DNA from: Rhodospirillales bacterium
GTDB taxonomy: Bacteria; Pseudomonadota; Alphaproteobacteria; Rhodospirillales_A; JACZKS01
NCBI GenBank assembly: GCA_018648445.1
Contig: JABGRG010000049.1
Coordinates: 1-27,111 of the forward strand
Length of the DNA stretch: 27,111 nt
Reading direction: 5' to 3'
Below the pieces are notes generated by a model. It did not search any database, was not told where the DNA came from, and was given only the letters and a program-made list of their open reading frames with translations. Below are positions 14,848 to 22,528 of this stretch, piece by piece. The translations under genes were made by a program, and so were the position numbers. The first letter of the stretch is position 1. Every line of letters begins with the position of its first letter.

Positions 14848-16632
14848 TTATTTATTGATTTGCGGGTCCTGCCAAAGAACCTTCGGAATTTCAGGCCAGT
14901 CCCGCGCCGCCCTCATTTCAGCGCGCAATGCCTCGGTCGCCCCCCGATCAACGGCCAAGGGTTTTGCGCCGATGGCAACGCCGTAATCAGCGCGCGCACC
15001 TTCGATGCTGACAAATTCGTTGCGCACGTCGCGCAGCACACTTTCGGGATTGCGTTCCAACGGATCGCCCCAGCCGCCCGCCCCGGCAAGCTCATGATAG
15101 AAGACATCGTCCTTCTTGATACTCATGGTCAGTTTGGACGGCAAAATCTCGTTCGCGCCGTCTGGATTGAGCACATTCAGCGACGGCTTTCCGGGGTAAC
15201 CGCCGTACAGGCCATAGGGCCGGTGAACCCGGCGATCAGACCTGACCTGCAGAATCGCCTCATCCTCCAAGAACCGGTAGATGCGCCGGAAGGGAACGCC
15301 GCCTCGGTATTTTCCGGCCCCCGCCTTGTCGGTGATGAAGTCGTAGGAAAGGATCTGGATGGGCTGCTCCAGTTCGGTGATTTCCACAGAATGCGAGCAC
15401 ATGTTGGACAGCATGTTGGAGTTACCCTCAATGCCGTCGGTCCACGGCCGCCCGCCCCACGCACCGGCCGTGAAATCCACGTAAATGAAGGGCGAGCGAT
15501 CCGCGCGATAGCCGCCGATGGTGATGCCCGTATTGCCGCCGTCGCCTGCCGCCAACACCTTGTCGGGAAGCAGCATGGCCAGCGCGCCGAACATGCAATC
15601 AACCATGCGAAAACCCGTCAACCCACGCGCCGCAACCGCCGCCGGAAGGACGGCGTTGGCGATGGTTCCCTCGGGTGCGATCACTTCAATAGGTTTGAAC
15701 ACACCCTCGTTGTTGGGAATATCGATGGGCAGAACCGATTTGATCGCGCAATAGCTTGCCGCCTTGACCCAGCAAAGGGTTCCGTTGATGGCGCCCTTGA
15801 CCTGCGGCGACGTACCGGTCCAGTCGGCGGTTATGGTGTCACCCTTCTTGGTCAGGGTCACGAACATGCGAATCGGCTTGCCGAAGTCGACGCCGTCGTC
15901 ATCGATCCAGTCCTCGAAGCTGACCTGACCGTCGGGCAGTTCGCTGATCGCGGCCCGGGTGCGCCGCTCGGCATAATCGATGGTTTCGCCCATCAGTTCC
16001 CTGACCCGCTCGGGGCCGTAGCGTGCAACGATCTCGCCGAACTGGGTTTCTGCAATATGACAGGCCGCGAGTTGGGCCCGCAAATCGCCGAACACCACCA
16101 GGGGAACGCGCACATTCTTTTCAATCAGGCTGAACAGCGTCTCGTTCGGCTGGCCCTTCTCGTAGAGCTTCAATGCCGGAATTCGCAATCCTTCCTGATA
16201 AATTTCCGTCGAATCGGAAGCGTTCGATCCGGCAACCCGTCCGCCCACGTCCGTGTGGTGGCAGATGGTAACCCCGAAGGCCAACCGTTCGCCTTTGATA
16301 TAGATGGGCTTGAAAACATAAATGTCGGGCAGGTGCATGCCACCGTCAAAGGGATCGTTCATGGCGAAAACGTCGCCATCGGCCATGCCCTCGCCGTAAC
16401 GCTCCAGCACCGTATTGATTGCCGTCGGAATAGAACCTAGATGCCCCGGGATGGTCAAACCCTGCGCCACCAGACGCCCATCACCATCGGTAAGGGCCGT
16501 CGAGAAATCCATGTTGTCGCGCAAGACGCCGGAATAGGTTGTTCGGACGATGGTCAGCGCCATCTCGTCGGCGATAGAAAAAATCGCGTTCTTGAACAAC
16601 TCGAATACGATAGGGTCGCGGATTTCGGACAC
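14848..16632 (-). CDS. hyuB: Hydantoinase B/oxoprolinase family protein, subunit B
   Basis: A 594-residue HyuB subunit, partner of HyuA. Recognisable parts are VSEIRDPIVFELFKNAIFSI at the start, the DMALTIVRTTYSGVLRD-like region, DVFAMNDPFDGGMHLPDIYV and FGVTICHHTDVGGRVAGSNA, with the His-rich metal-site segment, and the C-terminal GGAGGWGDPLERNPE characteristic of the family. The chosen start is a GTG at 16632 because a very strong GGGGGAGGAG site lies eight bases upstream; the open frame extends 24 codons further to 16704, but that part (rich in Phe and Gly, spanning the ribosome site) has no family resemblance. It is the first gene of the hyuBA unit and is divergent from pxpB across 158 bases. 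Confidence 0.92.
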   Translation of the reverse strand: MSEIRDPIVFELFKNAIFSIADEMALTIVRTTYSGVLRDNMDFSTALTDGDGRLVAQGLTIPGHLGSIPTAINTVLERYGEGMADGDVFAMNDPFDGGMHLPDIYVFKPIYIKGERLAFGVTICHHTDVGGRVAGSNASDSTEIYQEGLRIPALKLYEKGQPNETLFSLIEKNVRVPLVVFGDLRAQLAACHIAETQFGEIVARYGPERVRELMGETIDYAERRTRAAISELPDGQVSFEDWIDDDGVDFGKPIRMFVTLTKKGDTITADWTGTSPQVKGAINGTLCWVKAASYCAIKSVLPIDIPNNEGVFKPIEVIAPEGTIANAVLPAAVAARGLTGFRMVDCMFGALAMLLPDKVLAAGDGGNTGITIGGYRADRSPFIYVDFTAGAWGGRPWTDGIEGNSNMLSNMCSHSVEITELEQPIQILSYDFITDKAGAGKYRGGVPFRRIYRFLEDEAILQVRSDRRVHRPYGLYGGYPGKPSLNVLNPDGANEILPSKLTMSIKKDDVFYHELAGAGGWGDPLERNPESVLRDVRNEFVSIEGARADYGVAIGAKPLAVDRGATEALRAEMRAARDWPEIPKVLWQDPQINK

Positions 16633-16790
16633 GCTCTTGTCTCCTCCCCCTTGATCGAAAAAAAAGCTTGGCAAAATTTCAACCGCCGGGTCAAGGGTCA
16701 TCACAATGGCAACACCCTCATATTGCAGTCCAAAATCCGAATTTGTGTTATGAATGCTGTATTGGGAAGATGTTTGGGAACGCTCAGGTT
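16633..16790. promoter_or_regulatory. Divergent control region between hyuB and pxpB
   Basis: This 158-base gap carries the hyuB ribosome site (GGGGGAGGAG on the minus strand, 16650-16641) and an A-rich run at about 16656-16663. For pxpB a TTGCAG (about 16723-16728) and TGTTAT (about 16746-16751) spaced by 17 bases are a weak sigma-70-type candidate. No clear palindrome was seen. Shared regulation of hyuBA and pxpBC from here is likely by arrangement only. Confidence 0.4.
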
Positions 16791-17513
16791 ATGAAGGTTG
16801 AATTCCTCCCATGCGGGGATTGTGCGCTTTCGGTTCAGTTCGGCGAGCGAATCGAACGGTCGTTGAACGAACGCGTGATTCAAATCAAAAAGGCTGTCGA
16901 CGCCGCCGGACTTGACGGTCTGGTCGAAACGGTTTCGTCCTATCGCGCGTTGATGGTTCATTACGATCCATTGCGCACCAGTCAGGCCAAATTGATCGAC
17001 GAGATCAGCCCCTTCCTGGATCAAACTGCGGACGCCCCTACAGGCGGAACCCATTGGCGGATTCCGGTCTGTTACACTCCCGAGTTCGCACCGGATCTGG
17101 AATACGTGGCCTCCTGCGCCGACATGGCGACCGAGCGCGTGATCGAAATTCACACGACAACCACTCACTACGTCTACATGATCGGATTCGCCCCCGGCCA
17201 GCCGCATATGGGAGACCTGCCGGAGGAGTTGAACATACCCCGCCGCAAAGATCCGCGCGCGACGGTCGAAAAGGGCTCGATCGTGACCGCAACGGGGTTG
17301 TCGATCATTTATCCGGTCACCAACGCCTCGGGCTGGCACATCATCGGGCGTTCTCCGGTTTCGGTTTTCGATGTTAAAAAGGAACCGCCCGTCCTGCTCG
17401 TCGCCGGTGACACCGTTGATTTTTATTCCGTTTCCCTTGGCGAGTACCACGAAATCCAACGGATGATCGACGAAGGTCGTTTCGATCCAGAGCAACCAAA
17501 GGCCCGCGCATGA
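16791..17513 (+). CDS. pxpB: 5-oxoprolinase subunit B / KipI family protein
   Basis: A 240-residue allophanate-hydrolase-subunit-1 domain protein (PxpB/KipI). Family segments are FLPCGDCALSVQFG at the N-terminus, WRIPVCYTPEFAPDLEYVA, HYVYMIGFAPGQPHMGDLPEELN and GWHIIGRSPVSVFDV. In the PxpABC complex it helps open 5-oxoproline to glutamate using ATP; in Bacillus the homologue KipI also inhibits a sporulation kinase. The usual glycine-rich GFPYLGGL core is altered here to GQPHMGDL, so the substrate may differ. The start at 16791 gives the normal family N-terminus; a weak GGGAA lies ten bases upstream, and an in-frame ATG at 16770 is an alternative. Its end overlaps pxpC by ATGA, the usual arrangement. 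No pxpA gene lies beside it. Confidence 0.9.
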   Translation: MKVEFLPCGDCALSVQFGERIERSLNERVIQIKKAVDAAGLDGLVETVSSYRALMVHYDPLRTSQAKLIDEISPFLDQTADAPTGGTHWRIPVCYTPEFAPDLEYVASCADMATERVIEIHTTTTHYVYMIGFAPGQPHMGDLPEELNIPRRKDPRATVEKGSIVTATGLSIIYPVTNASGWHIIGRSPVSVFDVKKEPPVLLVAGDTVDFYSVSLGEYHEIQRMIDEGRFDPEQPKARA

Positions 17514-18544
17514 CCTCGCTCCTTCATGTCCTTTCCCCTGGAATGTTCACGACGGTTCAGGATTTGGGCCGGTTCGGTTATCAGGATTTGGGTGTTCCGG
17601 TCGCGGGCGCGCTTGATCCGATAAACCTCAGGCTGGCCAATACCCTTGTCGGCAACGCCGAAAATACCGGTGCACTGGAGATCCGCATCATGGGGCCGAC
17701 GATCCGTATTGAAGCCGATTCGGTTCGAATGGCGCTTTGCGGAACCGACGCCGACCTCGTAATTGCCGGAAATCCATCCCGCCATGTTTCATCGGGCCAA
17801 AGTGTTCGATTGCGCCAAGGTCAGGTCGTACAGATCGGCGCCATGAAGGACACATCGTGCTGCTATCTGGCTGTCGAGGGCGGGTTCGATCTGCCCCGCC
17901 CCTTCGCCAGCCAATCCACTTATGTGCGGGGCGGTTTTGGCGGTTATCAGGGCCGCGCCCTTCAGGCAGGTGACCAGCTTCCCCTGGCGGCGAATACCAT
18001 TGCGGCGCGCTCTGAAACACGCCTGAATGAAATTTCCGCAGTTGATGTTTCCGGCGCCATTCGCGTGGTGCTTGGCCCCCAGGACAACTACTTCACCGAC
18101 GCCGGCCTCAGCACCTTCCTGGAAAGTGAATTTACCATCACGCAAGACGCTGACCGCATGGGACTTCGGCTGGACGGACCGACGTTGGAACACAGCCTAG
18201 GCTTCAACATTTCTTCGGACGGAATCGCGACGGGGGCGATTCAGGTTCCCGGCACGGGCAAGCCCATCATCCTGCTGGCCGACCATCAAACCACCGGCGG
18301 CTACCCCAAGATCGCCACCGTCATATCGGCGGATCTGCCAAGGCTCGGACGCATGCGGCCCGGCCGGAGATTTCGTTTCGAGGCGGTCAGCGTGGCCGAT
18401 GCCGAACAAGCCCGCCGCGATCTCGAAGCAATCGTTCAGCGATCCATTGGTACGATTGGCCCGGCGGACGAAGCGCGGGAACCGGATACCGATAAATTGC
18501 TGATGACAAACCTGATCAGTGGCGTTTTTTACGCATCCGAGTAA
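17510..18544 (+). CDS. pxpC: 5-oxoprolinase subunit C / biotin-dependent carboxyltransferase-like (KipA)
   Basis: A 344-residue allophanate-hydrolase-subunit-2 domain protein (PxpC/KipA). The N-terminus VLSPGMFTTVQDLGRFGYQDLGVPVAGALD is diagnostic, followed by LANTLVGN, the GALEIRIMGP segment, and the C-terminal VPGTGKPIILLADHQTTGGYPKIATVISADLPRLGRMRPG. It pairs with PxpB to form the beta-barrel catalytic unit. It is translationally coupled to pxpB by a four-base overlap. The DUF1445/YcsI gene follows after 76 bases, which recalls the ycsI-kipI-kipA grouping of Bacillus subtilis. Annotation as urea or allophanate carboxylase is a common over-call and is not supported, since there is no biotin carboxylase gene nearby. 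Confidence 0.92.
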   Translation: MTSLLHVLSPGMFTTVQDLGRFGYQDLGVPVAGALDPINLRLANTLVGNAENTGALEIRIMGPTIRIEADSVRMALCGTDADLVIAGNPSRHVSSGQSVRLRQGQVVQIGAMKDTSCCYLAVEGGFDLPRPFASQSTYVRGGFGGYQGRALQAGDQLPLAANTIAARSETRLNEISAVDVSGAIRVVLGPQDNYFTDAGLSTFLESEFTITQDADRMGLRLDGPTLEHSLGFNISSDGIATGAIQVPGTGKPIILLADHQTTGGYPKIATVISADLPRLGRMRPGRRFRFEAVSVADAEQARRDLEAIVQRSIGTIGPADEAREPDTDKLLMTNLISGVFYASE

Positions 18545-18620
18545 TGATCCTCTGGACATCGGCTTCCGGCTGCGGGACCATACCAGTGGGATAGAGAGTC
18601 AAATATCGGGGAGGAAATAA

Positions 18621-19448
18621 ATGGTCGATACCGGTTTTTGTGCAGTCAAGTCCGATCCGGCGGCGGTTGCCGAAAGCGCACGTGCCGCGCGCGCCGAAAT
18701 TCGCGCCGGCAAGTTTTCCAGGGACACCGCGAGCGTGGCGTCAGGCGCTGTTCAGGGCAACGTGGTTATTCTGCCCGCCGACTGGGCAGCTGATTTCCAA
18801 CGCTTTTGTTATCTGAACCCCAAGCCCTGCCCGCTGATCGGCGTATCGGAACCGGGCGATCCCAGCCTTCCCATGCTGGGCGAAGACATCGACATCCGCT
18901 CGGACGTCGGCGCATACAAGGTTTTTGAAAACGGTAAGGTCGTCGACGAGGTGTTCGACGTGACCGATATCTGGCGCGATGACCTGGTGACCTTCATCCT
19001 GGGATGTTCGTTCTCGTTCGAAGAAGCCTTGATGCAGGCCGGATTGCCGCTACGGCATGTGGAGATGGACGTCGTCGTCCCCATGTATACGACCAACATC
19101 CAGACCAGACCGGCCGGACCGTTCCGGGGCCGCACCGTAACTTCGATGCGCCCCTACACCCCGACGAATGCCATTCGCGCCATTCAGATCACGTCGCGCT
19201 TTCCAAACGTGCATGGCGCGCCGCTTCATTTCGGCGATCCGTCCATGATCGGGGTCGAGGACATCGACAAGCCGGAATTCGGCGGCGACCGGGTGGATTT
19301 CCTAGACGGCGAAGTGCCGGTCTTCTGGGCCTGTGGCGTCACTCCGCAGGTGGTGATGGAAAGCGCGAAGCCGCCGTTCTGCATTACCCACAAACCGGGC
19401 CGAATGCTGGTGACCGACCGGATGAACGCGGAAATGGCGGTCCTTTAA
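18621..19448 (+). CDS. Putative hydro-lyase, DUF1445/YcsI family
   Basis: A 275-residue protein of the DUF1445 (YcsI) family. Typical parts are [52 protein letters not shown], then [56 protein letters not shown], and a C-terminal [26 protein letters not shown]. Database names range from putative hydro-lyase to D-glutamate cyclase family, because the mammalian D-glutamate cyclase contains a related domain; the activity of the bacterial stand-alone form is not settled. A GGGGAGG ribosome site precedes the ATG at 18621. As the third gene after pxpBC it probably feeds on or delivers a 5-oxoproline-like compound. It converges on the amidohydrolase gene with six bases between stops and a hairpin over the junction. 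Confidence 0.87.
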   Translation: MVDTGFCAVKSDPAAVAESARAARAEIRAGKFSRDTASVASGAVQGNVVILPADWAADFQRFCYLNPKPCPLIGVSEPGDPSLPMLGEDIDIRSDVGAYKVFENGKVVDEVFDVTDIWRDDLVTFILGCSFSFEEALMQAGLPLRHVEMDVVVPMYTTNIQTRPAGPFRGRTVTSMRPYTPTNAIRAIQITSRFPNVHGAPLHFGDPSMIGVEDIDKPEFGGDRVDFLDGEVPVFWACGVTPQVVMESAKPPFCITHKPGRMLVTDRMNAEMAVL

Positions 19449-19454
19449 GGACCG
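19438..19454. terminator. Hairpin at the convergent junction of the DUF1445 and amidohydrolase genes
   Basis: CGGTCCTT-T-AAGGACCG forms an eight-base inverted repeat around one central base and contains the DUF1445 stop codon at 19446-19448; the opposing gene's stop begins one base beyond it. In RNA of either strand it can form a six-base GC-rich stem with a five-base loop. There is no T-run on either side, so it may be a weak bidirectional terminator or 3'-end protector. Confidence 0.5.
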
Positions 19455-20549
19455 TCACCCGCCAATCCCGTAAAGCTCCGCCGCGTTGCCGCCTAGGAAC
19501 CGGTCTTTTTCGTGTGCCGACAGGAAGTCGCAATAGCGCAGAATGTAATCCAGCGACTGCTTGTAGGTGCAGTAGCGCTCCACATTGGGCATGTCCGACC
19601 CCCACAGCATGCGCTCGGCTCCGAATTTGTCGCGATAACCTTTAATCACCGCCTGACCTTCGGGATACGGATAATCCCATTTTGCGCCCCAGAAAATGGG
19701 CAGCGTCACCTCGGTAAACACGTTTTCATGGGAATGGATCGCCGCGATCTCGGCGGGCATGTCCCAACTAGCGTCACGCCAATAGTGGTGAACGGGCAAG
19801 CCCAGCGACATATGCCAGCGTAAACCCGGATAGCGCCGGGCCAGATTGGCCAACCCTTCCATCTGGAACCTGTATCCCGCTTCGCCGGGCATGGGGCCGC
19901 CATGGATTTCTATGCAAACAACAATCCCTAGCGCCTCCAGCTTTTCCCAGAACGGGGCCAGCCGTTGGTCGTCCATGCGCCATTCATATCCCTGCCGGGT
20001 GTAGCCTTCGATGTCGTAGTGAATGCCGCGCAAGCCCAATTGGTGAAAGGCGCGATCAATTTCGGCCAGCGATTGCGCCTCGCCCGCCGTTGGCGAATGG
20101 ACCCACATGAGGCCGGTGATCTTTTCAGGGAATATTTTTTGGGCCTCGGCATTGTCGTCGCTCATGATCCCGTAGGCGCCGCCTGCCTGGAGGATACAAT
20201 GATCGACCCCGGCATAAGTCATCTGCGCCACCGCCATTTCCGGCGGCGCTTCGATATTCTGCATACCTACAGGCATGAACTGGATCGCAAAATCCTCGTC
20301 TTCGACTGTAAATTCCAAACGCCCGAAGCGTCCGACCCTGAAGTTCACGTCGTTCAGATCTTCCCATGACGATCCTTCGCCATGGTACAGCGCCGCCGTT
20401 TCAGCCGGTTCTCCGTCGCCAATTCGGTAAACCCGCGCGTTCGTCGCGGTTAGCATGCTCTGTAGATATTTCTTATGAATGTCTTGCGAAGGATGCCGGC
20501 ACGGCCCCGTCCAAGGCTGGAAGATGTGATAGTGGCAATCGATGATCAT
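19455..20549 (-). CDS. Amidohydrolase family protein (Amidohydro_2, decarboxylase-like)
   Basis: A 364-residue TIM-barrel amidohydrolase of the Amidohydro_2 type. Metal-site residues are visible: His6 and His8 in IIDCHYHIF, His216 in CIEIHGGPM and Asp319 in LWGSDMPNVERY; a second conserved region, HMSLGLPVHHYW, carries His246 and the 254-255 pair. The family includes 2-pyrone-4,6-dicarboxylate hydrolase, aminocarboxymuconate-type and gamma-resorcylate decarboxylases, and L-rhamnono- or fucono-lactone hydrolases. The insertion at residues 30-85, with an unusual run of acidic residues, makes it longer than simple lactonases. The ATG has a GGGGAGG site. It lies 80 bases after the GntR gene on the same strand, so it may belong to that regulator's control. 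The reaction remains unknown. Confidence 0.85.
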   Translation of the reverse strand: MIIDCHYHIFQPWTGPCRHPSQDIHKKYLQSMLTATNARVYRIGDGEPAETAALYHGEGSSWEDLNDVNFRVGRFGRLEFTVEDEDFAIQFMPVGMQNIEAPPEMAVAQMTYAGVDHCILQAGGAYGIMSDDNAEAQKIFPEKITGLMWVHSPTAGEAQSLAEIDRAFHQLGLRGIHYDIEGYTRQGYEWRMDDQRLAPFWEKLEALGIVVCIEIHGGPMPGEAGYRFQMEGLANLARRYPGLRWHMSLGLPVHHYWRDASWDMPAEIAAIHSHENVFTEVTLPIFWGAKWDYPYPEGQAVIKGYRDKFGAERMLWGSDMPNVERYCTYKQSLDYILRYCDFLSAHEKDRFLGGNAAELYGIGG

Positions 20550-20629
20550 GGCCTTCCGCCTCCCCGTTCAACGTGACCAGCCGTGCTTGAGGTTTCCGAT
20601 TCATATGAGATGCGGCGTCGAGCGCGCGC

Positions 20630-21373
20630 TCATTTCTCCGCGTAGAGAGGTGGTTTGCCGTTGTTTGCGCGATCGGTATCGAAGGTCTTTTCGACGACTT
20701 CGCCAGTCTTTCGGACGTGTTTTAAGATGAGCTTTCCGGCGCTTTCGGCATCGCGGGCGGCGAAGGCATCAAGGATTTGCCCGTGTTCGCGCATGGATTC
20801 CTCCCAACGGTCCTCGGACATGATCGCGAAATACCGCGCGCGGCGGGCCTTGACCATCAGAGTGGCGTGGGTCGCCGAGAGAACGGAATTTCCGGCAAGC
20901 TGAACGATCATGTTGTGAACCTGCTGGTTCAGCTTGAAATACTCGTGTCGCTGCCCGTTCTTAAAATACTGTTCCATCCGCTCATTGAGCGCCCGCAGCC
21001 GTTCAAGATCCTTGCCCGACATGCGTTTAGCGGCCAACTCTCCGGCCATTCTCTCTATTCCGCTGACGACCTCGAACAGTTCGCCAATTTCCTCAACCGT
21101 TATCTTGGCAACCCGTGAACCCCGGTTGGGCCGAAGTTCCACCAAACCCTCGGATACAAGAACCTTCAGGGCTTCGCGCATGGGCGTGCGGGAAATACCG
21201 AATTCTTCGCAAAGTTTGCCCTCGGCAATTCGCTGTCCCGGGGATAATTCCCCCTCAACGATCATGTCCCGCAGTCGCTCGATCACTTCGCGGTGAAGCG
21301 AATGGCGTCGAATGCGCATGCCTCCCCGTCCGTTTTCGGCTACACCGACCGCTATATCCCTAGACGCCGCCAT
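20630..21373 (-). CDS. GntR-family transcriptional regulator, FCD (FadR) subfamily
   Basis: A 247-residue regulator with an N-terminal winged helix (about 25-90: LHREVIERLRDMIVEGELSPGQRIAEGKLCEEFGISRTPMREALK, then the wing RPNRGSRV) and a C-terminal all-helical FCD ligand domain. The metal/ligand histidines are His153, His197 and His219; the first position, usually Asp, is Asn149 in FKLNQQVH. Such proteins usually repress catabolic operons and release DNA on binding a carboxylate. The start at 21373 is taken, though an ATG at 21319 (before RIRRHSLHREV) has GGGGAGG placed too close to it. The gene is divergent from the racemase/hydantoinase/TRAP-2 unit across 401 bases, making that region its likely target. 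Confidence 0.93.
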   Translation of the reverse strand: MAASRDIAVGVAENGRGGMRIRRHSLHREVIERLRDMIVEGELSPGQRIAEGKLCEEFGISRTPMREALKVLVSEGLVELRPNRGSRVAKITVEEIGELFEVVSGIERMAGELAAKRMSGKDLERLRALNERMEQYFKNGQRHEYFKLNQQVHNMIVQLAGNSVLSATHATLMVKARRARYFAIMSEDRWEESMREHGQILDAFAARDAESAGKLILKHVRKTGEVVEKTFDTDRANNGKPPLYAEK

Positions 21374-21638
21374 CTTGCCGCCACCCTATCTTCAATTCAA
21401 TCTATCCTATTGTGCAGTTGATCCGAAACACGAGTTAATTGTGGCTCGCGGTTTAGAGGTTGTTTTGCCGCAGCCAGCCGATCCGATCATTCCGCAACGT
21501 CTTGGCATTTATAGAGATTGCCCTCGAAACATCAAGCTACGGGTGACAATTGCCACAGCCGAAAAAAAACAATCCAACTGACAAGGCGGCACAATATCAT
21601 TTTTTATCAAAAAAAACAACACATTACGAACGTTTCGG

Positions 21639-21654
21639 ATTTTTAATTAAAAAT
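21639..21654. promoter_or_regulatory. 16-base perfect palindrome, candidate operator or UP-type element
   Basis: ATTTTTAATTAAAAAT is identical to its own reverse complement and ends three bases before the -35 hexamer at 21658. Its position fits a regulator site or an AT-rich RNA polymerase alpha-contact element. The low base complexity means that chance symmetry is less surprising than the length suggests. Confidence 0.45.
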
Positions 21655-21657
21655 ACA

Positions 21658-21685
21658 TTGTCCTCTAATGAAAATTCTCTATAAT
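21658..21685 (+). promoter_or_regulatory. Sigma-70-type promoter for the racemase-hydantoinase-TRAP-2 unit
   Basis: TTGTCC at 21658-21663 (four of six to consensus) and a perfect TATAAT at 21680-21685 are spaced by 16 bases. Transcription would start near 21692, giving a leader of about 80 bases before the ATG at 21775. It is the best promoter match in the window and sits in the divergent region next to the GntR gene. Confidence 0.65.
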
Positions 21686-21774
21686 GATGATGGTGAGATG
21701 ACGGGATGCTCACAAACTCATTCTCGGCAAATCCGAAGGGCGCGATCCTCGGAAAATAGGGAAGGCAAATAACA

Positions 21775-22503
21775 ATGACGAAACGGGCTCTATTGGGGAT
21801 GCTAACACCCTCATCCAATACGGTTCTTGAACCGGTAACCAGCGCGATCCTCGCCGACCTTCCGGATGTGAGCGCGCATTTCGGCCGCTTCCGTGTGACC
21901 GAAATTTCAATGAACGACAAAGCCCTTGGCCAGTTTGAAGACAAGCCTTTTCTTGATGCGGCCGACCTCCTTGCCGACGCCAAGGTCGACGTCATCTCGT
22001 GGAATGGAACTTCGTCGGGTTGGCTGGGTTTCGACGCTGACGAAAAGCTTTGCGCGGACATCAAGGAACGAACCGGAATTCCCGCCAACACGTCGGTTCT
22101 GGCTTTAAACGAGATTTTCGAGATCACCGGGGTAAAACGGTTTGGTCTGGTGACACCCTATCTGGACGAAATCCAGGAAAAGATTATTCCCAACTACGCG
22201 AAGTCGGGCTTCGAATGCGTCGCCGAGCAGCATCTGCGGGATCGCGGCAACTTTTCCTTCTCGGAATACACGGAGGAAAAAATCTGCGAACTGATCCGCA
22301 CCGTGGCCGTCGCCAAACCGCAGGCCATTACCGTATTTTGCACCAACATGCGCGGCGCCCTGGTTGCCAACGCCATGGAAAAAGAGCTGGAAATACCGAT
22401 TTATGACACGGTATCCACCTCTGTCTGGAAATCCATGAAGATGGCCGGAGCCGATCCCAAACGCATCAAGGGCTGGGGAAGCTTGTTTACAGAAGTGGAT
22501 TAA
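21775..22503 (+). CDS. Asp/Glu racemase-superfamily protein, arylmalonate decarboxylase/maleate isomerase-like
   Basis: A 242-residue enzyme of the Asp/Glu/hydantoin racemase superfamily, beginning MTKRALLGMLTPSSNTVLEP. Two-cysteine racemases and maleate isomerases use one Cys in each half. Here the first active-site position reads WNGTSSGWLG (77-86), with Gly78-Thr79-Ser80 and no Cys, while the second half has Cys189 in TVFCTNMRG. This G-T-S plus single-Cys arrangement is that of bacterial arylmalonate decarboxylase, in which Thr and Ser form a dioxyanion pocket. Maleate-isomerase-like naming is common for this group but not secured. It is the first gene of the unit that continues with the hydantoinase (25-base gap) and TRAP-2, so it may decarboxylate or racemise a product or precursor of that pathway. 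Confidence 0.88.
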   Translation: MTKRALLGMLTPSSNTVLEPVTSAILADLPDVSAHFGRFRVTEISMNDKALGQFEDKPFLDAADLLADAKVDVISWNGTSSGWLGFDADEKLCADIKERTGIPANTSVLALNEIFEITGVKRFGLVTPYLDEIQEKIIPNYAKSGFECVAEQHLRDRGNFSFSEYTEEKICELIRTVAVAKPQAITVFCTNMRGALVANAMEKELEIPIYDTVSTSVWKSMKMAGADPKRIKGWGSLFTEVD

Positions 22504-22528
22504 TTCGACCGCATTTGGGGGGCCTGTG

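Larger units (their letters stand above)
21374..21774. promoter_or_regulatory. 401-base AT-rich divergent regulatory region
   Basis: The gap between the GntR gene (minus) and the racemase-like gene (plus) is clearly richer in A and T than the rest of the window, most of all at 21560-21690, and holds no conserved reading frame. It contains A-runs (21564-21571, 21609-21616), a 16-base palindrome at 21639-21654 and a good sigma-70-type promoter at 21658-21685 reading toward the racemase-like gene. No clear promoter for gntR itself was recognised. The fit with an adjacent GntR/FCD regulator suggests an operator here. Confidence 0.6.

Noticed and set aside
14836..16440. Long plus-strand open frame of 534 codons opposite hyuB
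   Set aside because: Mirror frame of hyuB, with His/Arg/Gly-rich product and no recognisable domain.
16633..16704. 24-codon N-terminal extension of HyuB
   Set aside because: A very strong ribosome site for the GTG at 16632 lies within it, and it has no family resemblance.
17510..18544. Urea carboxylase or allophanate hydrolase function for PxpC
   Set aside because: No biotin carboxylase, biotin carrier or amidase-type allophanate hydrolase is linked; the pair architecture is PxpB-PxpC.
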